DNA of 64,000 bases from Phycisphaerae bacterium (GTDB lineage: Bacteria; Planctomycetota; Phycisphaerae; UBA1845; UTPLA1). The stretch covers positions 186,001 through 250,000 of the forward strand of contig JAHBXN010000003.1 of the NCBI GenBank assembly GCA_019636475.1, given 5' to 3'. Below are positions 25,109 through 33,274 of the stretch, in pieces (positions within the stretch are counted from its first letter, which is position 1; every line of letters starts with the position of its first letter). The notes beneath the pieces are model-generated. The model saw only the letters and a list, made by a program, of their open reading frames with translations, had not been told where the DNA came from and did not search any database. The position numbers were made by a program, and so were the translations under genes.

Positions 25109-25702
25109 TCATTCGTCGCTGCCCGGAAGCGCGATGCGATAGGCTTTTTTGAAGGCCGCTTCGAAATCAAATACGTTCTGAAAGTCTTCGATGCGATCCT
25201 CAGGCTGCTTCTGCAGCAGATTATTCTCGACGAGGGCAAACACCATGCGGCCGAAATCAAGTGTCCGGAAGATGCCCCAGCTGTTGAGCACTGCCGGCGC
25301 CATCGCCCCCCACTTCTCGAGTGCGAGGTCGCGAAGTCCCCAGCACAGCTCGGACCCTTCAACGTGCCGATTCAGCTTCTGCCGGAATTCTTCGGCTCCG
25401 CCCACGCTTTCAATGACGCTGACGACGGCCTGCGGAAGGCGATTCTCATCCAGAAGCGCTTCGAGGTCGTCCGGGTCGATTTCATTTTCGCGAATCCATC
25501 GGGCAACGTTTTCTACGGATTGGTTCGTCGGACCGTGGATTTTGCGGACGGTGTAGTCCAATCCCTCGGTGAGGAATTCGAACGCATCGACGGCGTATCG
25601 CCCCAGTTCGTTTGCGATCTCGACAATGGACTTTCGAGGATCGTCGGGCATCGTCAGAACTATTTCGATCTTCGTTTCGGCATGGATTTTTCGTTTCGCC
25701 AT
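25109..25702 (-). CDS. Minf_1886 family protein (PVC-restricted)
   Basis: About 197 residues, soluble. The sequence (EIANELGRYAVDAFEFLTEG, LDYTVRK, GLRDLALEKWGAMAPAVLNS and GIFRTLDFGRMVFALVENN) matches the Verrucomicrobia/Planctomycetes-restricted family named after Minf_1886. Function is unknown for the whole family. The ATG at 25702 begins MAKRKIH; a GTG at 25714 would add four residues. A downstream partner of the RicT-like gene in a leftward gene run. Confidence 0.88.
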   Translation of the reverse strand: MAKRKIHAETKIEIVLTMPDDPRKSIVEIANELGRYAVDAFEFLTEGLDYTVRKIHGPTNQSVENVARWIRENEIDPDDLEALLDENRLPQAVVSVIESVGGAEEFRQKLNRHVEGSELCWGLRDLALEKWGAMAPAVLNSWGIFRTLDFGRMVFALVENNLLQKQPEDRIEDFQNVFDFEAAFKKAYRIALPGSDE

Positions 25703-25801
25703 AGCTGGGAGCACATTCTAGCGGAAACGCCCCCCCACAGTCACGCCATGGGGCGGACAAAACACGCAGACAAGCCAAGCGGGCAGAGTCGATGACCAGG
25801 C

Positions 25802-27349
25802 TCAGCCCGTCGGTCCGGCGCCGGGTTCGCCACCCCCACCGCCGGATGGGCCGCCGCCCGATCCGCCGTCTCGACGACCTCGCCGCCTTCGTCCGCGACG
25901 GCGACGGCGACGCTGCTCCTCCGAGCCGCCCTGGCCAGCGTCGTCAGCTCCTTGAACATCCGGCCCTCGCATCGGCCCAGATCGACGCCCCGAATCCGCG
26001 CGGCCCTGGACCGCTGGGCCGTGTTCGCCTTGATCGTCGCTCCCCAGGTCAACAGCTGACTCATCTTCAAGGGGTCCGTCCAGTAATCCGCTCGCAAAGC
26101 CCGGTGAATGTTCGATCGACTCGTCAACGTTATTCTGCGTCGAAGCACCCTGCTCGCCATGGCCGATCGGCTCAGCCTGGGATTCTTCGGCTTCGGCGCG
26201 CCGGCCGGACGCCATTCCACGATCAATCGATGGTTGAGAACCGCGGTCGACGGATCGATCAGCCGAGGGGCGATTGTCGCCGCGTCGAGCGGATGGACGG
26301 CCGCGGCGATCATTCGAATCTCGCGAGGATCGCTGGTCGCGCGAGGGCATCGGCCCCTCCATCGGCCTTTCCAGCTTGGGTAACCCGCGCTCAATCACGT
26401 CCTCGATCGCGATGGTCTCCCATTCCTCGGTCCCGTCGTAAATTACGGAGAGTAACTGCGTGAGGATCTGCCGATTGCGGACCGTCGCGATCCCCTTGGC
26501 GGTTCGTATGCGCGAGCCCACGCGAGGCAGCTTTCGATTCAGTTCCTCATACCCCTCGTGTTCGTAGCGGAGGCAGCATCGCAGGCGGCCACAGCGTCCG
26601 GAGACCTTGGAAGGATCAAGAGTCGCCTTTTGCAGTTTGGCCATTTTCATGTTGACCTGCCGCAGCTTCTTGAGGAAGTTCTTGCAGCAACACTCTCGGC
26701 CGCATATTTCGTAATCGGCGACCAACCTCGCCTCGTCCCGGGCGCCGACCTGATGCATCTCAATTCGCGTGTGATATTCCTGAGCGAGCACCCGAACCAA
26801 CTCACGAAAATCGATCCGATCCTCGGACATGAAGTGGAAGATGATCCGCTCGCCACCGAGCAGATGCTCGCAAGTGACGAACTTCATCGGCAATTGCTGC
26901 TCCGCAGCCAGCTTCCTGGCAAACAGCAACTTCTGCGCGGCCGCCATATTGAGATGGACCTGGTCATCGAGGTCGGCCGGCGCGGCAGCGCGGAGGATGC
27001 GGCCGGCTTTGAGCTGCATAAACTCCGGCCCGCTCTGCCGGACATAGTCCATGATCTGCTTGCGATTCACGGACTTGTCGCAGCCGGAGCAGGTGAGGCT
27101 GACCTGTTCGCCTAGTTCAATGCCGCGATTCGTGTGAATGACGACCTTGCCGCCGCAGGTGAACTTCATCCCCGGCGAATATCTGAATTCGCCGATGTAG
27201 CGCATGTATCCATAGCGAACAGCGCACGTTGGGTAGATCTTCTCCAGGCCGTTCCCACACTTGGCGTCAGGATTGCACCCGCCAAGCTGGAAACCGTCGC
27301 CCCGGTGCGTTCCGGCCTTATGGTCCAGAACGATGAGCGGGTTTTCCAT
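25802..27349 (-). CDS. RicT/PSP1-domain protein with Arg-rich tail
   Basis: 515 residues. The middle (about 120-300) is a PSP1/YaaT (RicT) domain, with the cysteine pattern known from RicT: YEICGRECCCKNFLKK and SGRCGRLRCCLRYEHEGYE. In Bacillus these cysteines help hold [4Fe-4S] clusters in the RicA-RicF-RicT complex that directs RNase Y. An N-terminal extension adds Cys pairs (GGCNPDAKCGNG, KFTCGGK, TCSGCDK) that could bind zinc. The C-terminal 170 residues are low-complexity, first acidic and then RRRRRRGRRRRGRR and Gly-rich, likely RNA-binding or disordered. A YlbF-family gene lies at 43.1 kb. Confidence 0.88.
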   Translation of the reverse strand: MENPLIVLDHKAGTHRGDGFQLGGCNPDAKCGNGLEKIYPTCAVRYGYMRYIGEFRYSPGMKFTCGGKVVIHTNRGIELGEQVSLTCSGCDKSVNRKQIMDYVRQSGPEFMQLKAGRILRAAAPADLDDQVHLNMAAAQKLLFARKLAAEQQLPMKFVTCEHLLGGERIIFHFMSEDRIDFRELVRVLAQEYHTRIEMHQVGARDEARLVADYEICGRECCCKNFLKKLRQVNMKMAKLQKATLDPSKVSGRCGRLRCCLRYEHEGYEELNRKLPRVGSRIRTAKGIATVRNRQILTQLLSVIYDGTEEWETIAIEDVIERGLPKLERPMEGPMPSRDQRSSRDSNDRRGRPSARRGDNRPSADRSVDRGSQPSIDRGMASGRRAEAEESQAEPIGHGEQGASTQNNVDESIEHSPGFASGLLDGPLEDESAVDLGSDDQGEHGPAVQGRADSGRRSGPMRGPDVQGADDAGQGGSEEQRRRRRRGRRRRGRRDGGSGGGPSGGGGGEPGAGPTG

Positions 27350-27691
27350 GTCGATTCCAATCGATCTATATCATGGCCGGGCCGGATCGGCGGCCTCGCA
27401 GCCTCGGCTTGGTGGCTGCTTAGAAACGGCCGGCATCGATCGGCATCGACGGCCCGAAGCCGCGAGCGATCACGAACGGATGGCCCGGATTCGAAAAGGA
27501 GATTGGCCTTCTGAGCGGCACCCTCTCAAAGTCCGGGTTACAATTCCGATCAACGAGCAGTGTACCATAATCCTCGGTTCGCGGGTAACCCGAAAGGCCG
27601 GGATGTGGGTCTCGATTTTTCTTGACGGCGCGAATGTCCCGAACCGGTGCAGGTCAGTCACGATTGCCGGAGTGCTTTCGAATTGGATTCC
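27350..27691. other. Intergenic region between divergent genes
   Basis: 342 bases between the ricT-like gene (leftward) and the gene at 27692. An inverted repeat CGGGTTAC/GTAACCCG (27534-27541 and 27595-27602) spans it, with a 53-base gap; it is weak evidence for a regulatory site. No confident promoter or RNA gene. Confidence 0.3.
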
Positions 27692-28237
27692 ATGATTGCG
27701 ATCGGATCGCTGAACCGATTTCTTCGTCTGGGAGGCGGACCGGTTCCGCTTGGCGTGATCGTATCTCTGCTGCTCGGCGGACTTGTTCTGATTCTCGTGC
27801 TTCGCGCCGTGGTGAAGCGCGTTCGACGCCGATTGCCCCGGGACATCAAGCGACCCGCGTGCTACGAACGGCTTGCACATTATTCACCCGGAGGTCAATG
27901 CCCGTGCGGGCGAACTCACGAGGGCGTTCCAAGAGAGTACGCCTCGTGCTGCCGAACCTCGGACATTGCAGAACTACAGAAGCAGTTGGAATCGGCAGCA
28001 TGGCAAACCTGGTCCCATCAGTCATTTGCCGGCCGTCGCTGGTCGCGTCCGCTCCAGGATCGCATTCGCGAGTACCCACTGCCGAAGACTTCGCTGCCGG
28101 CCTGGGTGCTCAGTCCGGAGCAGTTTGAATTCCCGATCGATGAATCAGTTCAGCGTCGCTGGAAGCCGTTTGTGCGCGGTCATCCAACTCATCCGCGGCC
28201 ACTCAATGACGGCTCGGATGAGGGCGCCATTCTGTAA
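27692..28237 (+). CDS. Single-pass protein with SEC-C-like cysteine motif
   Basis: 181 residues. One membrane helix near the N-terminus (LGVIVSLLLGGLVLILVLRA), then a basic stretch (VVKRVRRRLPRDIKR) and a motif CPCGRTHEGVPREYASCC, similar in spacing to the SEC-C zinc-binding motif (CPCGSG..Y..CC) but with a longer middle. The rest is polar and unrecognised. The ATG at 27692 begins MIAIGSLNRF; an earlier ATG at 27647 would add 15 residues with no membrane signal. It is followed 43 bases later by the TPR/FG-GAP gene. Confidence 0.6.
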   Translation: MIAIGSLNRFLRLGGGPVPLGVIVSLLLGGLVLILVLRAVVKRVRRRLPRDIKRPACYERLAHYSPGGQCPCGRTHEGVPREYASCCRTSDIAELQKQLESAAWQTWSHQSFAGRRWSRPLQDRIREYPLPKTSLPAWVLSPEQFEFPIDESVQRRWKPFVRGHPTHPRPLNDGSDEGAIL

Positions 28238-28280
28238 TCGGCTGTCTGTCGGGCGCGAAACAAAACACGCAAAGGCGAAT

Positions 28281-31200
28281 ATGAAACAACCAGAGTGCAT
28301 CGCAATCACCATGCTCATTCTTCTCGCCGCGTCAGTCGTCGATACCCCGGCATTGGCCGACGACGCCGAGTTCGTCCTTTTGATGAACCGCGGCAAAGCG
28401 CTGATCGAGAATCGCGACTCGGTCAAAGCCGTCGAAACCATCGAGGCCGCCCTGAGGCTGTGCCCGGATTCGGCCGTGGCGCTTCGCAATCTGGCCCGCG
28501 CGGCCTTGATCGCGGGTCTACATGAGAAAGCCATATCGGCACTGACCGAAGCGGCGAAAATTGATCCGATGTCGTCCTCAACGCCATATCTGCATGGTCT
28601 GGTGCTGGCGCGCGATAGTCGATTCGAGGATGCGGTGCCGTTCTTCGAGGCGGCGACAAAGCTCGACGCAGTCACTCCCGCAGTCCGTTTTCAACTCGCT
28701 TTGGCCTATCAGGCGACCGGTCGAGACGACGCGGCCGGCGTGCAATTTCGCGAGACCGTCCGACTGGATCCGATGCACGCGGCGGCATGGTTCAAACTCG
28801 CAGCATATGCCCGTCAGGCAGGCGAGGTGGAAGAGGCCCGGCGATGCACGCTTGAATTCACACGTCTGAGGAAGTTGTTCGGCGATCAATCACGAAATGC
28901 CGAATCTCTCGAGTCCTGCATCCACACACGGCCGGAAGCAATCATCAACACGTTAGCGTCAGTTAGTGCCAGGCGGACGACAACCCAACCCGCAACGTCC
29001 AGTCCCAACGATCCGGATGCCGCCTCGGCCGCGCCGATCAAAGTAAGATTCGTTGACGCCACTTCGACCGCATTTTCCGGACAGAATCAGAAATTCGCGT
29101 CGATGGCCATACTCGATACCGACGATGCGGGTCGCCCCGGTGTTGCGATGGTGACGGACCAGGGCGGGATCAGAATTGCCCGATGGAGTAAATCCGCCGG
29201 GTTCGAACTGCAATCCGTGGATTTGACCTTGGATGATTTGAAGGGCGTGAAGGCGGTGGTCGTTGGCGATTATCATAATGATGTTCCGAAGGGCGAGAAA
29301 TACGACGCCCGATCGCATGCGCGAAACGATCTCCTTCTGATTCATGGCGATGGACTGACACTACTCAGGCAATCCGGCCGTGGAACATTCGTCGATGTGA
29401 CAGATAGATCAGGCCTGCGCGGCGTACGGGCAGAAAGCGCCGTATGGGCGGACATCGATCACGATGGCGATCTGGATCTTGTTCTGGCCTGCCGAGACGG
29501 CGCGAGAATCTTCCAGAACAATGGTAACGAGACCTTCAAGGACGTCTCCGGCGAGGTGGGGATGCCGCAGATCGAGGATTGCGAACGCGCTGCCGCGGTT
29601 GATCTTGATCGCAACGACGCAATCGATCTCATCCTGATACGCGGCCATCAGCCTACCGTCGTGATTGAGAATCGTCGCGCCGGGCAATTCGCGCGAATGG
29701 TGGAGCCGCCGGGACCCTGGCCAGCGGCCAATCGGATTCTGGCGGATGACCTGAATCTTGACGGAAACATTGATATCGTACTGTTGGGAGCAGATCGAGC
29801 AGAAATCATCGACTGGGGAACGCCGGCTCGTGGGCGCCTGGATTATGCCGGCTTTGATGCCTGCGATACCGCACTCGTGGATTGGGACAATGACGGTCAG
29901 ATCGACATTGTGATTTCCGGAAAATCAGAAGGTGAAGGCGCGGCCATTCGAGGTTGGAGAAACGATGGGAATGGTGGATTCTCCCAGGCGCCCGCAGGTT
30001 TTTTCAATATTGGGACGCAACAAGGTCACATCTCGCAGATCCTGTCCGGCGATTTCGACGGCGACGGTGACACGGACTTGCTCGCGTTGACCCGGGACGG
30101 CTCACCGATTTTCCTTCGCAACGATGGCGGGAATGCCAATCGACAGATCAAGGTACGGCTTCTCGCGCAGAAGACGAATCCCTCCGGATTCGGAACCCAT
30201 GTCGAAGTTCGCGTCGGCCGCTTCTTCACGTCGCGCGAAGTCACGTCGCCGGCCATTGAGATCGGAGTAGGGGCACGCGATCGACTCGACCTGATTCAAA
30301 CAATCTGGACCAACGGCGTGGTCGATAATCAACTGGACATACAAACCGCCTCGGCCCCATTCGTGATTCTTGAGAAGAATGTGGCGACGGGTTCCTGCCC
30401 GTTTCTATACGCGTGGGATGGCGCCGGGTTTCGCTTCGTGACGGATATCCTCGGCAATGCGCCGATCGGCCTTCCGCTGACCCGACAAATGCTCCTGCCT
30501 GCCGATCCCGAGGAAATTGTCCTGATCGGCAACGACGAGTCACTTCGAGCCACAAACAATCGCTTCGTGCTCGAAATCACGAGCGAATTTCTGGAAGTCC
30601 TGTACATGGACGATGTGGAGCTGCTGGCCGTCGATCATCCGCCGGGCGCGGAGGTCCACTCAACCGACAAGATCATGATTCCACCGTTTCCGCCGTCGGA
30701 GATTCGCCTGCTCCAACACCGACGATCGCCCATACTGGCGATGGGTGACGACGGTATCGATCGGACTCAGGCAATGGAAGAGATCGACGGCCGGTTCGCA
30801 CCGCCGGGCGCGCTATTGCCGCCGCCCTATCGCGGCATGTGTCGTCCGCTGGTTCTGACGCTGGATTTTGGCGAACCTATCGACGCATCTGGAAGCATCG
30901 TTCTCGCTCTCACTGGTTGGCTCCAGTATGGACAAGGCAGCACAAACATCGCTCTGTCGCAGAACCCCGATGCATTGGTGTCGATGCCGAAACTGGAAGT
31001 CGAAATGCCCGACGGTGGGTGGAGGGTTGTCGATGTCGATGTCGGCATGCCGGCCGGCAAGACAAAGACGATACTTGTCGACCTGGATGGCAAGGTTCCG
31101 CCGGCATTTCGCCGGCTGAGGCTGACGAATACGTTTGAAATTCGCTGGGACCGGCTCGCGCTCTTCGAGAGCGTGCCGCTTTCCCGCAATGTGGTTCGCT

Positions 31201-31649
31201 CTTCAAGGCCGGATTCGGCTCAACTGCGGTGGCGCGGATTTTCCGATCTTCGAGCGCGGGCCCAGGACCATCCGACCACACCGGATTATGACCAGGTGTC
31301 CCCCGTTCCAATGTGGCGATCGAACATGTACGGATGGTGCACGCGATACGGCGACGTGCTCGAGCTAGTATCTGCTCGCGATGGCGCTCTCGTGCTGGCC
31401 AACGGCGGGGACGCACTGCGACTGGAATTTGATGCCGACGACTTCGCACCCGTTGCTCCCGGCATGACACGCACCTACTTCTTACGATCGTACGGCTGGG
31501 AGAAAGATGGCGACCACAACGTCGTCGGTGGTGATTCGATCGATCCGCTTCCGCCTGGTGCAAGGCAAGGCGACTGGATTCTTAAGTACAACACGCGATG
31601 GTCGGCAGGTGACCGATATCGGCGTTCCGGCGAACACAGTGCGAACTGA
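28281..31649 (+). CDS. Exported TPR plus FG-GAP/VCBS repeat protein with ASPIC-like domain
   Basis: 1122 residues. The signal peptide (IAITMLILLAASVVDTPALA) is followed by tetratricopeptide repeats (about 27-200), then FG-GAP beta-propeller units with calcium-like loops (DIDHDGDLDLVL, DLNLDGNIDIVL, DWDNDGQIDIVI, DFDGDGDTDLLA), then an ASPIC/UnbV-type segment (GFGTHVEVRVGRFFTSREV...DLIQTIWTNGVVDNQLDIQ). The last 420 residues are beta-rich and unassigned. The ATG at 28281 is chosen because it opens the signal peptide; the frame extends upstream to 27873 only as non-coding read-through across the previous gene. Likely periplasmic or surface scaffold. Confidence 0.8.
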   Translation: MKQPECIAITMLILLAASVVDTPALADDAEFVLLMNRGKALIENRDSVKAVETIEAALRLCPDSAVALRNLARAALIAGLHEKAISALTEAAKIDPMSSSTPYLHGLVLARDSRFEDAVPFFEAATKLDAVTPAVRFQLALAYQATGRDDAAGVQFRETVRLDPMHAAAWFKLAAYARQAGEVEEARRCTLEFTRLRKLFGDQSRNAESLESCIHTRPEAIINTLASVSARRTTTQPATSSPNDPDAASAAPIKVRFVDATSTAFSGQNQKFASMAILDTDDAGRPGVAMVTDQGGIRIARWSKSAGFELQSVDLTLDDLKGVKAVVVGDYHNDVPKGEKYDARSHARNDLLLIHGDGLTLLRQSGRGTFVDVTDRSGLRGVRAESAVWADIDHDGDLDLVLACRDGARIFQNNGNETFKDVSGEVGMPQIEDCERAAAVDLDRNDAIDLILIRGHQPTVVIENRRAGQFARMVEPPGPWPAANRILADDLNLDGNIDIVLLGADRAEIIDWGTPARGRLDYAGFDACDTALVDWDNDGQIDIVISGKSEGEGAAIRGWRNDGNGGFSQAPAGFFNIGTQQGHISQILSGDFDGDGDTDLLALTRDGSPIFLRNDGGNANRQIKVRLLAQKTNPSGFGTHVEVRVGRFFTSREVTSPAIEIGVGARDRLDLIQTIWTNGVVDNQLDIQTASAPFVILEKNVATGSCPFLYAWDGAGFRFVTDILGNAPIGLPLTRQMLLPADPEEIVLIGNDESLRATNNRFVLEITSEFLEVLYMDDVELLAVDHPPGAEVHSTDKIMIPPFPPSEIRLLQHRRSPILAMGDDGIDRTQAMEEIDGRFAPPGALLPPPYRGMCRPLVLTLDFGEPIDASGSIVLALTGWLQYGQGSTNIALSQNPDALVSMPKLEVEMPDGGWRVVDVDVGMPAGKTKTILVDLDGKVPPAFRRLRLTNTFEIRWDRLALFESVPLSRNVVRSSRPDSAQLRWRGFSDLRARAQDHPTTPDYDQVSPVPMWRSNMYGWCTRYGDVLELVSARDGALVLANGGDALRLEFDADDFAPVAPGMTRTYFLRSYGWEKDGDHNVVGGDSIDPLPPGARQGDWILKYNTRWSAGDRYRRSGEHSAN

Positions 31650-31691
31650 CGGCTCTCCGAAAGGTTGATACAGCACTTCGCAAAGCCGGTA

Positions 31692-32621
31692 TCAGCCGCT
31701 GTGATGCGAAAGAAATCCGACGCTCGATTGAAAGAGCCGCTCGGATAGGTCGGTCTGGGCAAGCCGTTCGCTTTCAACAGAAAGGTCGGTCAGATTGGCA
31801 CGGCACATCAGACACTGGATCGTATCGAGATGAAAGACGGTATAAGACAACCACGGCTCCTCCAGTACACCGAGCAGGTATGAGCCGATCGTACTGCGCT
31901 TCAGGCAACTCAGCCGACGGCTACGCCACACGCGGGCGATGGTCGCCTCACTTGACAGCGCGTCCACATCAATCAACTCACGATCCACGGGAGCCAACTC
32001 CTCGAAGAACTCCCGCAAGCGGCCTAGTGCCCTGAACTTGACACCCGCGACGGCCTTCTCGTCGCGGCCCAGCCGTTCACCCGCCTCCTTGTTTCGAAGT
32101 CCGACGTAAAAAAGCAACTCGACGACTTCAAGATCGTCCAGCTTGCCACGGTCCCGAAGCTCTTCGATGAGTCGGCGAAGTATGCGAGCGAGTACTTCCC
32201 CCTGCTGACGCTCGCGTTCCGCAGCCAGCGCCACACTGCTCGGCGTTTCACCGCCCACCGGATCAGGCGGGGCCGCGTCGTCATCGATGTCGAATCCCGC
32301 CGTCAGTTCCTGGGACCGTTCTTTGCGGGAGAGCAGTTCACCGATCTTGTAGCGGAGAATGGCGTAGAGATAAGTTTCAAGCGATCGGCTCTCATCAAAA
32401 TGCGGCAGGCTCGTGACAAAACCGAGCAAGGTTTCCTGCAGGGCGTCTTCGGCCTCGCCGGGATTTCGGAGCCGCGAGCGGGCAAACGCCAGTAGGCGGC
32501 CCTGGTAGCGCTCGATGAGTTGATGCCAGGCACGCTGATCGCCATTGCGAATCGCAACGACGAGGAACTTGTCTGCGTCGTCCGTCTGACTCAAGGTGCC
32601 CGTCCCATCCAATGTGGACAA
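31692..32621 (-). CDS. ECF sigma factor with zinc-ligand C-terminal tail
   Basis: 309 residues. Region 2 (WHQLIERYQGRLLAFARSRL...EAEDALQETLLGFV) and region 4 (LEVVELLFYVGLRNKEAGERLGRDEKAVAG) identify an ECF sigma factor. About 90 extra residues follow, ending with FHLDTIQCLMCRANLTDL, a His-x5-Cys-x2-Cys pattern like the zinc motif of anti-sigma domains; similar tails occur in planctomycete sigma factors encoded by kinase genes. This gene ends the operon FHA protein, kinase, membrane protein, sigma. Kinase-controlled activity is plausible but inferred. Confidence 0.85.
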   Translation of the reverse strand: MSTLDGTGTLSQTDDADKFLVVAIRNGDQRAWHQLIERYQGRLLAFARSRLRNPGEAEDALQETLLGFVTSLPHFDESRSLETYLYAILRYKIGELLSRKERSQELTAGFDIDDDAAPPDPVGGETPSSVALAAERERQQGEVLARILRRLIEELRDRGKLDDLEVVELLFYVGLRNKEAGERLGRDEKAVAGVKFRALGRLREFFEELAPVDRELIDVDALSSEATIARVWRSRRLSCLKRSTIGSYLLGVLEEPWLSYTVFHLDTIQCLMCRANLTDLSVESERLAQTDLSERLFQSSVGFLSHHSG

Positions 32622-32707
32622 TGCAACGATCGATGGCAGCGTGTGTCCAATCGCTTGTCGTGTCCACCTGTCGAAACGCGCCGGCCGCTGCTTCGATCAA
32701 TCACTTG

Positions 32708-33274
32708 TCAGAGCGGACCCAGATTCCAGAGCACGAGACAAAGGCCGACAAACGTCGCCGCGCTTCCAACGCGGACCGGAAAAGTATACCGGCCGAATCG
32801 TTCGGCGTCGAGAAAGATCGCCGTGAGCAACATCAATCCGAGTGTGACGCCGCCGCCGAGAATTGCTGATTTAACCGGCCGTGTGGTCTTTTCGTCTTGG
32901 TAGGACGATCCCGAAGATCGAGAAACCGATTGGGCACTTTCGCGCGCATGTAATGCGTTCTTGAAATGGATTTCCGGAACCTCGGGAACAGGCACTTCCG
33001 CCCCCTGGTCCGAATGCACTTCCGGCAAATCGGAACAATCCAGCGGCGGCGGAGGCTTGGGTGACGGTGGAGCAACTTGATACGAGACGGCCGTCATCGG
33101 CTGAACCCGGTGGAAACGTTGGGACGACGCGAGCATCGCGATAGCTGCCACGATGGATATCGCAATGAAGGCGGATAATCCTGAGCGGCGCGGTCGGCGC
33201 GTCGGGATCAGCCAAAAGGCAGCGATCACGGCGATCAGAACCAGAAGCCAAGCCCCCACACTCGGAGCATTCAT
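32708..33274 (-). CDS. Membrane protein of the kinase operon
   Basis: 188 residues with two hydrophobic helices at the N-terminus (VGAWLLVLIAVIAAFWLIP; FIAISIVAAIAMLASS), a Pro-rich polar loop (PPSPKPPPPLDCSDLP...PVPEVPEIHF) and two more helices at the C-terminus. The start overlaps the kinase stop by four bases (ATGA), so translational coupling is likely. Not assigned to a family; it may anchor or regulate the kinase or the sigma factor. Confidence 0.7.
   Translation of the reverse strand: MNAPSVGAWLLVLIAVIAAFWLIPTRRPRRSGLSAFIAISIVAAIAMLASSQRFHRVQPMTAVSYQVAPPSPKPPPPLDCSDLPEVHSDQGAEVPVPEVPEIHFKNALHARESAQSVSRSSGSSYQDEKTTRPVKSAILGGGVTLGLMLLTAIFLDAERFGRYTFPVRVGSAATFVGLCLVLWNLGPL

Noticed and set aside
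25741-26394. 217-residue frame overlapping the RicT-like gene in another frame
   Set aside because: It is in the low-complexity part of the PSP1 gene and has a Arg/Ala composition typical of a shadow frame.
27534-27602. Inverted repeat CGGGTTAC/GTAACCCG as a regulator site or terminator
   Set aside because: Arms are only eight bases and 53 bases apart, with no U-tract, so chance is likely.
31662-31697. Possible hairpin between the TPR/FG-GAP gene and the ECF sigma gene
   Set aside because: Nine pairs with one G-U, a 17-base loop and overlap with the coding end of the sigma gene; too weak.
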